Shown here one piece after another: positions 34,611-44,456 of a DNA stretch of 64,000 bases. Positions within the stretch are counted from its first letter, which is position 1, and every line of letters starts with the position of its first letter. A model generated the notes under the pieces. It saw only the letters and a program-made list of their open reading frames with translations, was not told the DNA's origin and ran no database searches. The stretch is taken from assembly GCF_011043525.1 (NCBI RefSeq), contig NZ_JAAKGO010000009.1, positions 99,576 to 163,575 of the forward strand. Direction: 5' to 3'. Source of the stretch: Sphingobacterium sp. SGG-5. GTDB taxonomy: Bacteria > Bacteroidota > Bacteroidia > Sphingobacteriales > Sphingobacteriaceae. The position numbers and the translations under genes are program-made.

Positions 34611-36245
34611 ATGTTGAAAGGATTTTTTAATGTTCCGGCCCCTGTCAATGAGCCCGTCTACACATACGCTCCCGGAACCACAGAACGTACATTATTGAAA
34701 GAAGCCGTAGCGCAAGCTCGCAGCCAGGAGATCGCTATTCCCATGTATATCGGTGGCAAAGAGGTCTTTACCACGAAAGAGGTAAAGTTAACACCCCCCC
34801 ACGATCATAAACATATTTTGGGCTATTATTCCCAAGGTACAAAAGCGCATGTCAAAGAAGCTATACAGGCGGCTTTAGAGGCCAAGGGAGCATGGGAAAA
34901 CCTGCCTTGGGAGCAACGTGCAGCAATTTTTCTCAAGGCTGCTGAGCTTATTGCAGGAAAATATCGCTATAAGCTGAATGCCGCGACCATGTTAGGGCAA
35001 TCGAAAAACGCTTTTCAGGCCGAAATAGATTCGGCCTGTGAGATCGTTGACTTTTTGCGTTTCAACGTTAAATATATGGCTGAAATTTATGGACAGCAGC
35101 CCCCGGCTAATAGCAAAGGAGTATGGAATAGGGTAGAGCAACGTCCATTGGAAGGCTTCGTATTTGCATTGACCCCGTTCAACTTTACGGCGATTGCCGG
35201 AAATCTTCCGACCTCCGTCGCCATGATGGGCAATGTCGTCGTGTGGAAGCCTTCGAATACACAGATTTATTCGGCTAATGTATTGATGCAAGTCTTTCAA
35301 GAAGCAGGGTTGCCCGATGGCGTTATCAATTTGATCTATGTTTCCGGTCCGGATGCTGGTGATGTTATTTTCAAACATCCGGATTTTGCCGGAATTCATT
35401 TTACCGGATCTACGGCCGTTTTCCAAAACATATGGAAAACAATCGGCGAAAATATCCATTTGTATAGGTCTTATCCGCGCATTGTCGGCGAAACAGGCGG
35501 CAAGGACTTTATTCTGGCTCACTCTTCGGCCGACCTCGATGTATTGAATACCGCTCTGGTTCGGGGAGCCTTTGAATATCAGGGACAAAAATGTTCGGCT
35601 GCCTCCCGCGCCTATATTCCAAAATCACTATGGAAGGATTTAAAGAAACGGATGGAGAGCGATATCAAGACGTTCAAAATCGGAGGTGTAGAAGATTTTA
35701 GCCATTTCATCAATGCGGTGATTGATGAAAAGTCTTTTGACAAAATTACAGCCTATATCGACCGTGCCCGACAGTCGAAAGATGCGGAAATCGTCATAGG
35801 TGGTGAATATGACAAAACAAAAGGTTACTATGTTCATCCTACCGTGATTGTCGCCAAAAAGCCGGATTATGAGACGATGACCGAAGAATTGTTCGGCCCT
35901 GTGTTGACTGTGTATGTTTACGAAGATAGCAAATGGGAGGAGACCTTAGCGTTGGTCGATCGTACGTCGATCTATGCATTGACCGGTGCTGTCATTGCCC
36001 AGGATCGTTATGCTATCGATCAGGCCACCCATGCATTGCGGCATGCCGCAGGAAATTTCTATATTAATGATAAATGTACAGGGGCAGTGGTAGGTCAACA
36101 GCCTTTTGGTGGCGCCCGAGGCTCCGGAACAAACGATAAGGCCGGCTCGATGGTCAACTTGCTGCGGTGGGTATCTCCCCGAACAATTAAAGAAACCTTC
36201 CATCCAGACACCGATTATAGGTATCCATTTCTGGCGGAAGGATAG
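34611..36245 (+). CDS. pruA: 1-pyrroline-5-carboxylate dehydrogenase (L-glutamate gamma-semialdehyde dehydrogenase)
   Basis: A 544-aa aldehyde dehydrogenase that completes proline catabolism by oxidising glutamate semialdehyde to glutamate with NAD. MLKGFFNVPAPVNEPV at the N-terminus and the length are typical of the stand-alone PruA of Bacteroidetes. NAD-binding and catalytic motifs: ALTPFNFTAIAGNLP, VVWKPSNTQ, HFTGSTAVF, GETGGKDF and the nucleophile Cys328 in EYQGQKCSAASR; QQPFGGARGSGTNDKAG closes the site. No proline dehydrogenase (PutA/PRODH) gene is adjacent. Confidence 0.93.
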   Translation: MLKGFFNVPAPVNEPVYTYAPGTTERTLLKEAVAQARSQEIAIPMYIGGKEVFTTKEVKLTPPHDHKHILGYYSQGTKAHVKEAIQAALEAKGAWENLPWEQRAAIFLKAAELIAGKYRYKLNAATMLGQSKNAFQAEIDSACEIVDFLRFNVKYMAEIYGQQPPANSKGVWNRVEQRPLEGFVFALTPFNFTAIAGNLPTSVAMMGNVVVWKPSNTQIYSANVLMQVFQEAGLPDGVINLIYVSGPDAGDVIFKHPDFAGIHFTGSTAVFQNIWKTIGENIHLYRSYPRIVGETGGKDFILAHSSADLDVLNTALVRGAFEYQGQKCSAASRAYIPKSLWKDLKKRMESDIKTFKIGGVEDFSHFINAVIDEKSFDKITAYIDRARQSKDAEIVIGGEYDKTKGYYVHPTVIVAKKPDYETMTEELFGPVLTVYVYEDSKWEETLALVDRTSIYALTGAVIAQDRYAIDQATHALRHAAGNFYINDKCTGAVVGQQPFGGARGSGTNDKAGSMVNLLRWVSPRTIKETFHPDTDYRYPFLAEG

Positions 36246-36270
36246 ATGGTGATAGCTGTTAAGCACAATT

Positions 36271-36319
36271 AAAATACTTTTATATGTGGCGTAATTATAA
36301 TTGCATATAAAAGTATTTT
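36271..36319 (+). terminator. Terminator after pruA
   Basis: AAAATACTTTTATATG and its exact complement form a 16-bp AT-rich stem with a 17-nt loop, ending in a T-run. It lies 25 bp after the pruA stop. Confidence 0.6.
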
Positions 36320-36443
36320 TATTTAAGTTTGAGCATATATAGACCTGACGGAAAATCATTTTGTTTGTTTTTTTTGTTAAAGAATATTTAATATCTAATT
36401 TATATAGAAGAGATAATTTAGGGATCAAAAGGGAATAGTTGTT

Positions 36444-37034
36444 ATGTCAGTAACCACAGAGGTGTATTGGATTAATATTCGTTTGCGGGATGGCGATCAT
36501 AAAGCTTTCTTGGAAATCTATAATCGTCATGGTAAGACGTTATATTATTTTGCCAAGAAATTCATTCAGGATACAGATGTTATTGATGACATCGTTCACG
36601 ATTCGTTCCTTAATCTCTGGAATGCCCGGCATCGTATAAAAAGTGAATACCCTATTGAAAATTATCTATTCCGTATTGTCAGAAATTTAGTATTCAAACA
36701 TCTCAAATCGCAGTTAAAATCTCATGAAGCTTTGGTGGAACTGAAGCATTTTGAAGAAAAGCGGATTGTCCAGCAATCTGCCGAGCAAACTGTTATCGAA
36801 GAAGAGTACGATGGTATTTACGAATTAGCTATTGAGCGTCTACCTCCGCAACGTAAGAAAATATTTATGATGTGTCGGGAAGAGGGGCTGAGCCATAAGG
36901 AAATAGCACAGTTTCTCAATATATCGCCTAATACGGTAAAAGAACACATGTCCTTAGCGATGAAAACCATTCAGGATTATATCGCCAAGGATCATGGAGT
37001 TATTCTTTCATTGGTGTTTGTTCTTTTATTTTAA
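36444..37034 (+). CDS. ECF RNA polymerase sigma factor (Bacteroidetes sigma-70 family)
   Basis: A 196-aa extracytoplasmic-function sigma factor. Region 2 is visible as AFLEIYNRHGKTLYYFAKKFI and VIDDIVHDSFLNLWN, region 4 as LPPQRKKIFMMCREEGLSHKE and IAQFLNISPNTVKEHMSLA. The C-terminus ends in a hydrophobic tail (GVILSLVFVLLF) that many Bacteroidetes sigma factors share. It is the natural partner of the FecR-like anti-sigma factor at 44457-45509 for expression of susC/susD. Unusually it is convergent with that operon and lies about 7.4 kb from fecR. Confidence 0.93.
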   Translation: MSVTTEVYWINIRLRDGDHKAFLEIYNRHGKTLYYFAKKFIQDTDVIDDIVHDSFLNLWNARHRIKSEYPIENYLFRIVRNLVFKHLKSQLKSHEALVELKHFEEKRIVQQSAEQTVIEEEYDGIYELAIERLPPQRKKIFMMCREEGLSHKEIAQFLNISPNTVKEHMSLAMKTIQDYIAKDHGVILSLVFVLLF

Positions 37035-37060
37035 TAAGACTGAACTCTTTTTGTGAATTC

Positions 37061-37888
37061 TTAAAAATTGAGTTTAAAAGTAGCCAATACGGGAAAATGG
37101 TCAGACTCTTTGTTGGCCCATGTATATGCACTGTATAATTGGGGTGTAAAAGCATTCAACGGAGCATAGATGAGATAGTCTATTGTTCTATTTGGGTTAT
37201 CGGTAGAAAAAGTGAATTGCGTGCAATTGCCGTTTGGACAGCCGTATGTGAAATGCGTACGTAATATGTTCATAGGATTGGAATCGGGTAACGCATTGAA
37301 ATCAGCTCCCGTGATAACAGGTTTGTCAAAAGTTTTTGCCAATGCAACAAAATCGGTAGCTTGTTTTATACGATGGCGTTCGTCGCCAAGATGGTCAAAG
37401 TGTGTACTTATGAAATAAAACTGCTTGTTGTCTTTTTCAACAAGAATACGTGCTACGGACCGTCTTTCACCAGCTAAAGTTGGGTCGATCTCTAGGTTGT
37501 ATCCTTTCTTTTCTTTAATAGGTAATTTGGAGAGTACTGCATCTCCGTATTCTCCACCATAAAAATTTTCCGCTTTGGCAAAAAAGTAATCCATACCCGT
37601 TAGCTCCCCTAATTTTTTGGCGATATCGCCGTGCTTGGCATTTCGTGTCGTGTTTTTATCTACTTCCTGCAATGCAACCAAATCCGGATCAGCACGTTTG
37701 ATAACATCGGCAATCACCTGTAAATCCGGAATGCCGCCACTTCTTGCTCCGTATATATTGTAAGTCATCACTTTCACCGTAATTTCTTTCTCTTTGGGCG
37801 GTTGTTTATCGTCAGGATTATCAGGTTCCTTTTTCCCACAGGAATAGACGAATGAGAGAGCTAATAGGGTATAGAATATTTTTTTCAT
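37061..37888 (-). CDS. Endonuclease/exonuclease/phosphatase family lipoprotein
   Basis: A 275-aa lipoprotein (lipobox SFVYSC) of the DNase I/sphingomyelinase fold. Catalytic motifs in order: MTYNIYGARSG, ALQEVDKNT (metal-binding Glu), SKLPIKE, STHFDHLGDERHR, TGADFNALPDSNP and the terminal IDYLIYA plus SDHFPVLATF. The fold hydrolyses phosphodiesters or phosphomonoesters such as DNA, sphingomyelin or inositol phosphates; the substrate is not evident. It is the last gene of the susCD operon, after a strong hairpin. Confidence 0.88.
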   Translation of the reverse strand: MKKIFYTLLALSFVYSCGKKEPDNPDDKQPPKEKEITVKVMTYNIYGARSGGIPDLQVIADVIKRADPDLVALQEVDKNTTRNAKHGDIAKKLGELTGMDYFFAKAENFYGGEYGDAVLSKLPIKEKKGYNLEIDPTLAGERRSVARILVEKDNKQFYFISTHFDHLGDERHRIKQATDFVALAKTFDKPVITGADFNALPDSNPMNILRTHFTYGCPNGNCTQFTFSTDNPNRTIDYLIYAPLNAFTPQLYSAYTWANKESDHFPVLATFKLNF

Positions 37889-37930
37889 TGCGCTTTTTTG
37901 TATATAAAGTATCTGTCTCTAATAAAAGCA

Positions 37931-37985
37931 AGGTTCACCACAGGTCTCCAAAGGTTTATATCGTTCGGAGATCTGTGGTGAACCT
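37931..37985 (-). other. Strong hairpin between two operon genes
   Basis: AGGTTCACCACAGGTCTCC and GGAGATCTGTGGTGAACCT form a 19-bp stem with one non-Watson-Crick position and a 17-nt loop. It lies between the stop of the DUF1735 gene and the start of the phosphoesterase gene. No U-run follows on either strand, so it may be an attenuator, an RNA-processing or stability element rather than a simple terminator. Confidence 0.6.
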
Positions 37986-37990
37986 ATGAT

Positions 37991-39031
37991 CTAAAATGCT
38001 TCAATCTCTGCAATAGCAGTCGTATCTCCATTGTTACTGTGGCTGCTCAATACTGTAATTTTGAAATACCTACAGGTTTTACTCTCTTCCAAAAATACTG
38101 TAGCTTTCGGGAAACGCGTTGCTTCGTTTCCTACCTCACCACCTGAGGGATAAGGAATAGTAAATACTCCGGCCGATTCCCATGTGGTGCCGTCGAGACT
38201 GGTCTCTATATGTATTTGTTTTGGAAATAGGTAGGTGTTCTGAGTCGCACTTGTAGTGCTTATACGTCCATGTATAGTAACTCCGTGTAAGGCCATTTCT
38301 GTTCCTTCATTATCCTTGTCTGTATCAATTACAATATGGTGCGGGTGCTGAGGACGCCAGTTATTTACTTTTGTATAATTGGAAAGCCAAGCCGTGGCTA
38401 CATTCCCATCGATAGCATGGCGACCCAAGCCTTGCACAACAGGGGTGCCTTCCGCTCTATCTGACGATACCTCTATTACTTCCCAATCAGTCCTTTCATA
38501 AGGTTCATACGGATTTGTTTCATAAAAGCCTTTTACGATGAAGTAGGTCGTCTTCAGCTCTTCTATAACAGGGATGTCGGCGCTTACTTTACTAATCCTA
38601 ACGGGTAGTAAATAGGCTTTGGTACCGTTTAGTTTTACGGAATTTATTTCAACTGAGGTCGAGTTGCTACCTGTCTTACCTGCAGGGATTTCTACCTTCA
38701 GATTGTCAAATCTGTAACTGTCAGCTGGCGGAAGTTCATAATTTGTGTTGTTTTGCTGATTATATATGTCTACTTGATCCTGGGCAATTTCAAAATTGAC
38801 CTGTATGTTTTGGTCAAGACTGGCAGGACCGCCATATCCTGCCCCGAATGAAAATGTAACCCACTCGTCTGCTATCGGTAACGATTTTTCGATAGCGCCA
38901 TTACTTGCAGATTGCATAAAAATTCGGGAATATGATTCCTGATTTTCCAATTGGTATATTGGTTCCTTGCAGTTTTGTAAGAATATAATTGATAACAGGG
39001 TTATCAATAACATCAAATGTCTTCGTTTCAT
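37991..39031 (-). CDS. SusE/F-position lipoprotein: DUF1735 plus discoidin-like (F5/8 type C) domain
   Basis: A 346-aa lipoprotein (lipobox IIFLQNC). The N-terminal half matches the DUF1735/BT_3987-like domain: FSFGAGYGGPASLDQNIQVNFEI, YNQQNNTNYELPPADSY and PAGKTGSNSTSVEI. The C-terminal half, from about residue 185, looks like an F5/8 type C carbohydrate-binding domain (HAIDGNVATAWLSNY, HHIVIDT, ETSLDGTTWESAG). Such proteins follow susD and help hold ligand at the cell surface. It lies 35 bp after susD. Confidence 0.85.
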   Translation of the reverse strand: MKRRHLMLLITLLSIIFLQNCKEPIYQLENQESYSRIFMQSASNGAIEKSLPIADEWVTFSFGAGYGGPASLDQNIQVNFEIAQDQVDIYNQQNNTNYELPPADSYRFDNLKVEIPAGKTGSNSTSVEINSVKLNGTKAYLLPVRISKVSADIPVIEELKTTYFIVKGFYETNPYEPYERTDWEVIEVSSDRAEGTPVVQGLGRHAIDGNVATAWLSNYTKVNNWRPQHPHHIVIDTDKDNEGTEMALHGVTIHGRISTTSATQNTYLFPKQIHIETSLDGTTWESAGVFTIPYPSGGEVGNEATRFPKATVFLEESKTCRYFKITVLSSHSNNGDTTAIAEIEAF

Positions 39032-39066
39032 GGTCTAATATTTTCTGTTAATACCTTATTTATTTT

Positions 39067-40944
39067 TTACCATCCTGAATTTTGTACCAGATTAGGGTTA
39101 CGCTGGACTTCGGCCTGTGGAATTGGGAAGAAATAGAAGCTTTTCCGGAAGACGCGGCTTTCAAAACGTGTACGTTGGAAAAATGCTAAATCGGTATTGG
39201 AGGTTCCTACTTCGACATTCATGCCATAAAAGGCACCTGCATCCGTTTGCTCCGCAATTTTCCATCTCCTCGTATCGAAATAACGAAGATGTTCCATAGT
39301 TAATTCAATTCTTCTTTCGGTACGGATTTGTTCACGCATTTCGTTCTGATTCAGTCCTGCACCTAAGGGAGGGATTCCTCCCCGCTCACGGATTTGGTTG
39401 AGATATTTTAAGACATCCGGGTTAGTGGGGTCTGATTCGTTTAATGCTTCCACATAATTCAAAACTATTTCAGCGTACCGCATCATGACAAAAGGTCGGG
39501 CTACGTTGTTTTGTGTAGGATGATAAGTGGGAGATACGTTTTTCCGAAAGAGGTATCCTGTCTCCGAGTAATCATGTGAGCCTCCCTTTCCTGACTCACC
39601 AGTGTAATAGAGTTCAATTTCACGTACACCTAAGCTTGATGTCGTATTGATCCAATCACTGCCGCTGTAGGTTACTGTTGCGTAAAACCGTGGTTCCCGG
39701 TTGACGTACATGTTAAATGTATTTTTCGCACGAGTTGCACCGGGAGCAGTAAAGCTGGAAAAGCCTGTTTCGCTGTATCCGCTTGCGGTGTTGATTATCG
39801 GGCTGCCATCGGCGTTATGGCCCGTGATTGGATGCTCCCCATTTGCCATGCGATAGGTATCAACCAACTGTTGAGTGGGGCCCATAGAGGCATAGCCATT
39901 TGCAAGACGAGGAGTACACGAACGTTGATAATTTCCTATGGAATTATTGTTTCGTGCTAATATCCATTCCATGTTCCATGAGTCTAAGAAAACATCCCGG
40001 TATGAAAGGAATGGATCTAAAGTTGCGCCATTGTACTTTTTATACAGCCCAAGCTTTCCTCCCGAAGATTCTGCATAGTCGATCACAGCTTTTGCTGCAT
40101 CAGCGGCATCGGCCCATTTGTTGGCATTGTAGGTCGTATTGATGAGTGCCTTGCCGTCTTTGTTTTTGAAATTGGCATATTCCGTATTTCCGTTGACGAG
40201 AGGACTAGCTGCATACAGGAGTACCTTGCTTTTAGTAGCACGGCATAGTATCTTGCTGGCTCGGCCCATATCATTTTCCAAAACGGCATCTCCGCTATAA
40301 TAATGTTCAACATCGAGATCATTTTCTGCCAAGTCTAACTCAGAGACGATATAGTCTACACATTCATCGTATGAACTTCTTGCAATCTGCATAGATGGAT
40401 CAGTTGAGGGAAGATCTGGATCTATTTCTTCGTCACCTAGGATTATAAATGGTCCATATTGTTTTAAAATCTCAGCATAGAAGAATGCACGTAAAAAACG
40501 GGCTTCCGCTTTTCTTTTCTTGATAAATGCAGCACCCTCGCGTTCTTTCATAATTTCCTCATTGCCATCAATGAGATTAATATATGTAGTGGCTGTACGA
40601 ATACCTTTGTAGTAATGTGTCCAAAAGTCCCAGTAAGTGGTTGCTTCGCTTGAGGCACTCCAGTTTCCCAGGTTCACACGAAAAGGATGATTACGTTGTG
40701 ATACATCATTATCGTCAGAAAGTACGTCCCAAGGGGTACTATTTGTACGGTGAGCTTCATCACGAATATAATTGTAAGCATTGGCTAGCCAAGCCTCAGA
40801 TAAGTCCCGACGATTAAAGACTTCTTCCAGAGTCAGTCGGTCGTCTGGCACCTGGTCAAAGAATTCTTTTTGACAGGATGTGTTTACTAGTAGAACAACA
40901 GCCAGGGTAAGAGCTTTTATTATAAATTTATTATTGAATTTCAT
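39067..40944 (-). CDS. SusD/RagB family nutrient-binding lipoprotein
   Basis: The surface lipoprotein that caps the SusC-type transporter and captures ligand; 625 aa from the chosen start. The signal is MKFNNKFIIKALTLAVVLL, with the lipid-anchored Cys in VNTSCQKEFFDQ. Hallmarks: DRLTLEEVF, FLRAFFYAEILKQYGPFIIL, MMRYAEIVLNYVEALNE, YLNQIRERGGIPPL and IRTERRIELTMEHLRYFDTRRWK. The frame extends to an ATG at 40971, overlapping susC, but a good AAGGA lies 6 nt before ATG 40944. No substrate can be read from it. Confidence 0.95.
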   Translation of the reverse strand: MKFNNKFIIKALTLAVVLLVNTSCQKEFFDQVPDDRLTLEEVFNRRDLSEAWLANAYNYIRDEAHRTNSTPWDVLSDDNDVSQRNHPFRVNLGNWSASSEATTYWDFWTHYYKGIRTATTYINLIDGNEEIMKEREGAAFIKKRKAEARFLRAFFYAEILKQYGPFIILGDEEIDPDLPSTDPSMQIARSSYDECVDYIVSELDLAENDLDVEHYYSGDAVLENDMGRASKILCRATKSKVLLYAASPLVNGNTEYANFKNKDGKALINTTYNANKWADAADAAKAVIDYAESSGGKLGLYKKYNGATLDPFLSYRDVFLDSWNMEWILARNNNSIGNYQRSCTPRLANGYASMGPTQQLVDTYRMANGEHPITGHNADGSPIINTASGYSETGFSSFTAPGATRAKNTFNMYVNREPRFYATVTYSGSDWINTTSSLGVREIELYYTGESGKGGSHDYSETGYLFRKNVSPTYHPTQNNVARPFVMMRYAEIVLNYVEALNESDPTNPDVLKYLNQIRERGGIPPLGAGLNQNEMREQIRTERRIELTMEHLRYFDTRRWKIAEQTDAGAFYGMNVEVGTSNTDLAFFQRTRFESRVFRKSFYFFPIPQAEVQRNPNLVQNSGW

Positions 40945-40950
40945 ATTGTA

Positions 40951-40955
40951 TCCTT
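40951..40955 (-). promoter_or_regulatory. Shine-Dalgarno site that decides the susD start
   Basis: AAGGA on the minus strand, 6 nt before ATG 40944 and just after the susC stop codon. It excludes the longer 634-aa reading and indicates translation restart after susC. Confidence 0.6.
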
Positions 40956-40957
40956 TT

Positions 40958-43900
40958 TTAGAAATTAACATTTAGACCCACAGAATATGTCTTCACATTT
41001 GGATAGCGTGTGCCTCGTCCATCACCTAACTCAACATCCCAAAATTTGAATGGGCTCCATGTCAATAGGTTATATCCAGCAAAAAAGATGTTAGCGTTCG
41101 AGATATTGACACTATTGACAAAGTTTTTCGGTAGCTGATAGGCCACTTGTAGGTCTTTTAGACGGAGATATTTCCCGTTCTTGAGCCACCAGGTACTATT
41201 CGAAAAGTTGCCATTTGGAGAGCCGTCTGATAGCCTAGGATAAAAAACATCCTGTCGTGGATTATCGATCGTCCAACGGTCTTCGATATTACTGAGTAGG
41301 TTCCCTCGACTTAAAGATACGGAGAAAGGATGTACGCCCTCACCAGACATCATGATATCCACATTGCCTACACCTTGGAAAAGAGAAGAAATCGAAAAGC
41401 TTTTATAGGTAAAAGATAATCCAAAACCATATACCCACTCGGGAATAGTACCATATCCTATAGGCATTTCGTCGAAGTCATCGATCTTACCATCGCCATT
41501 GGTGTCCTGGAACTTGATGTCGCCGGGTTTCACCGTTCCGGGATGCAGAGGGCCATTAGCAATCTCATCTTCGGATTCGAATAGTCCCAGAGCTATGAGC
41601 CCAAGACGACGACCGACTTTCATACCGCGCTCGTCCAACCACGGATACAGGGGAGTGGGTTGATCGTTTTCAACAATTTTGTTCCGGTTCCATGTTACAT
41701 TTCCACGAAGCTGAACAAACAAGTCGTTAAATTTCTTGTTCCAGGTCAGGGATGCATCAAAACCCTTGTTGTCGATAATACCGAGGTTTCCTGTAGGTTG
41801 GCTCTGTAGACCTACATAACTGGGCACGCTACCACGTTGGAGGAAGATACCGGATCTCCTTTCTTTGAAGAAATCGAGCTGTAGATTTAATTCATTGTTG
41901 ACTGTTTGAATATCTACACCAAGATTACTTTTAACTGCTGTTTCCCACGTCACGCTGACCGCATATTCGTCGACGTTATAACCCCCGAAATTGTTGTTTC
42001 GGCCTTTGCCAAAGCTGTAGCCTGTGGCCGATGTGATTTTGGATAAATAGGCGAATCGTTTTTCTTCATCGCCGATCATGATCTTGCTGTTGCCGACCTT
42101 ACCGTGTGAGAAGCGGAGCTTGATAAGAGAGAATGTATTTTTGATATTTTCCATAAAAGGCTCTTCACTCAAGGCCCACGCCACACCGAAAGAAGGAAAA
42201 AAACCATAGCGATTTTCCGGTGCAAAATTTTCAGCACCATTATAACCGAAGTTTACTTCCGTGAAGTATCGGTCTTTGAAGCTATATGTTGCTCTTCCGG
42301 ATAAACCCATATAACGAAAGGGAAGAGACTCTTCTAGAGTTTCAGCTTGTGTGTCTACCCGATCGCTTTTATTAAATAAGAGCATACCGGAAGTGTTATG
42401 ATTCCCGAATATGCGTTTGTAGTTTAAGGCACCTTCGATATAAATGGTACGCTCTCCCTGATTAGGGCTACTGAAACTTAGAAAGCGTTCTCCTACATAG
42501 GTTTGTTCGTATTGCATTTCGCCGTTGGCATCCCGACCTATGGCTAAAAAGCTGTCAGGGCGTTTGGTACGGCGCATACTCGTATAATTGTATACATCGA
42601 AGGAGAACATAGCTGTTGCTGAGAGTCCTTTTGTAATAAACGGCAAATCTTGAGTAGCCCGTAAGTTGGAAAATAGTTGATTGCGCCATTGGTTGGCATA
42701 TCCCGTTTGGGTTACCTGTGCATAGGGATTGACCAGTGAGCCTGCGCGCTGATCTGGTACAGTACCATTTTCAAATACTTTTGGATGTAAGACTGGTGTG
42801 ACCATCCATATATCTTCAAATATATCTCTTTGACCAGAGCCTGGATAGTTCGCATTGGCGAGATATCCCTGTATGCCGAGTTCAATTTTAGTCAGGTTGG
42901 ATGCCTGTATGTTTATATTGGATGTCATATTGTACCTCTTGTAGCCCACTTGTTGATTATAATTAACAGCGGGATCTTCTTGATACAGACCTTTCTCATC
43001 GAAGTAACTTGTACCCACATAATAGGTTACTCTATCTGATCCTCCATTGACATTGAGATTTCCACGACGTTGCCTGCCAAAATCTCTGTATACAGCATCC
43101 ATCCAATTCACATTGGGATAGAGATATGGGTCTTCACCACTCGCTGTTTTGGCGATGGTCTCCTCACTGTATCTTTCAACGGCTCCTCGGTTGGTCAGCG
43201 CTTCATTGGACATACGCATGTAAGTTATTCCGTCCGCAAATTCGGGTCTTGTTGTGAGGGAGGTCAACCCTTCGTAATACCTGAAACTGAATTTTGGCTT
43301 ACCGGGTGTACCCCCTTTTGTTTTTATAATAACAACACCATTTGCTCCGCGGACACCATATACCGCTGTTGCAGCAGCATCTTTCAGCACGGTAAAACTT
43401 TCGATATCTTCTGGATCAACGTTGGACATTTTGCGTGGAGCGCCATCAACCAAAACTAACGGTTCGCTCAACCCTTGGCTAAATGTAGATATACCCCGTA
43501 TCCAGATGCCTGCATCGTCAAATCCAGGTTCCCCTGTACGTTGTACAGAGACAACTCCTGAGATGCGTCCTGCTAATGCGTTGGTTAAATTGGCTACAGG
43601 TACTTGTAGATTCTTTGCTTCGACTGTTGATTGTGCACCGACAAGACTAATCTTACGTTGTGTACCGAAACCTACAACGACGACCTCGTCCAATCCGGCT
43701 TCCGTTATTTCCATGACAATATTTAAAGATCTTTGGTTGTTGATAGGTACTTCTATGGTTTTATAACCTACCATCTCGAAGACCAAGGTGCCGGAATTAG
43801 GTACAGCTAATATAAATTTACCATTGATATCCGTTGTGGTTCCTACTGTCGGTTTTTCTTTCAAACTAACCGATACGCCTGCTAGCAGCTCTCCGTCTGC

Positions 43901-44326
43901 ACTGCTTATACTTCCTGTAATCTCCCGTTGTTGTTGGGAGAAAATTGTTTTTGAAACAACAGTCTTCCTAACCAGCCGTACGAAGTCATGCCGGACTTCG
44001 TAGGTCATATTTTGGGTTTGAAGGATATCTTTTAGTACATATTTCGCTTGCTTATGGGCGGAATAGTTGATTTTGGAAGTAAGAGAATTATCCTCATTGC
44101 TATATGCTAACGGGATAAGGTATTTTGTTTGGAGCTGTTCCAATGCATCTTTTAGACTGATGTTTTTAAAGTCTACGTGAATGATCTTATCCAGTTCTTT
44201 TTGTCCAAAACTCTTATTGCTGGCGAATACTATACAGGTAGTGAAGAGAAGACACCAGAGCATAAATGAGATACGCATAATCTGAAAGAGGTTAGAAATA
44301 CGATAATTATGTCTTTTTTTTTGCAT
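40958..44326 (-). CDS. SusC/RagA family TonB-dependent transporter with STN domain
   Basis: A 1122-aa outer-membrane receptor. After the signal (MLWCLLFTTCIVFA) comes an STN domain (about residues 50-115: FKNISLKDALEQLQTKYLI ... DILQTQNMTYEV), which signals to a FecR anti-sigma factor, then a carboxypeptidase-like beta-sandwich (GSISSADGELLAGVSVSLK), the TonB-box/plug region (DEVVVVGFGTQRK, ALAGRISGVVSVQR, IRGISTF, VLVDGAPR, LKDAAATAVYGVRGANGVV) and a long beta-barrel ending in TYSVGLNVNF. The STN domain together with fecR and the sigma gene shows that expression is induced when ligand is bound. Confidence 0.96.
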   Translation of the reverse strand: MQKKRHNYRISNLFQIMRISFMLWCLLFTTCIVFASNKSFGQKELDKIIHVDFKNISLKDALEQLQTKYLIPLAYSNEDNSLTSKINYSAHKQAKYVLKDILQTQNMTYEVRHDFVRLVRKTVVSKTIFSQQQREITGSISSADGELLAGVSVSLKEKPTVGTTTDINGKFILAVPNSGTLVFEMVGYKTIEVPINNQRSLNIVMEITEAGLDEVVVVGFGTQRKISLVGAQSTVEAKNLQVPVANLTNALAGRISGVVSVQRTGEPGFDDAGIWIRGISTFSQGLSEPLVLVDGAPRKMSNVDPEDIESFTVLKDAAATAVYGVRGANGVVIIKTKGGTPGKPKFSFRYYEGLTSLTTRPEFADGITYMRMSNEALTNRGAVERYSEETIAKTASGEDPYLYPNVNWMDAVYRDFGRQRRGNLNVNGGSDRVTYYVGTSYFDEKGLYQEDPAVNYNQQVGYKRYNMTSNINIQASNLTKIELGIQGYLANANYPGSGQRDIFEDIWMVTPVLHPKVFENGTVPDQRAGSLVNPYAQVTQTGYANQWRNQLFSNLRATQDLPFITKGLSATAMFSFDVYNYTSMRRTKRPDSFLAIGRDANGEMQYEQTYVGERFLSFSSPNQGERTIYIEGALNYKRIFGNHNTSGMLLFNKSDRVDTQAETLEESLPFRYMGLSGRATYSFKDRYFTEVNFGYNGAENFAPENRYGFFPSFGVAWALSEEPFMENIKNTFSLIKLRFSHGKVGNSKIMIGDEEKRFAYLSKITSATGYSFGKGRNNNFGGYNVDEYAVSVTWETAVKSNLGVDIQTVNNELNLQLDFFKERRSGIFLQRGSVPSYVGLQSQPTGNLGIIDNKGFDASLTWNKKFNDLFVQLRGNVTWNRNKIVENDQPTPLYPWLDERGMKVGRRLGLIALGLFESEDEIANGPLHPGTVKPGDIKFQDTNGDGKIDDFDEMPIGYGTIPEWVYGFGLSFTYKSFSISSLFQGVGNVDIMMSGEGVHPFSVSLSRGNLLSNIEDRWTIDNPRQDVFYPRLSDGSPNGNFSNSTWWLKNGKYLRLKDLQVAYQLPKNFVNSVNISNANIFFAGYNLLTWSPFKFWDVELGDGRGTRYPNVKTYSVGLNVNF

Positions 44327-44417
44327 CTTTGCAATAATTAATAAAGGTTAATACTTTGTTAATGACCTAGATGTGGATCAGTTTGTTTCTCAGGCGCGCT
44401 GATCGCATCGTTTGCTA

Positions 44418-44446
44418 AAACCGGAAATGCCTGGCATTTCTGGTTT
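44418..44446 (-). terminator. Terminator-like hairpin between fecR and susC
   Basis: AAACCGGAAATGCC and GGCATTTCTGGTTT form a 14-nt stem with one G-U pair and a very tight loop, flanked by T-runs on both strands. It lies 10 bp after the fecR stop and 92 bp before the susC start, so susC probably has its own promoter. Confidence 0.6.
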
Positions 44447-44456
44447 TTTTAATCCA

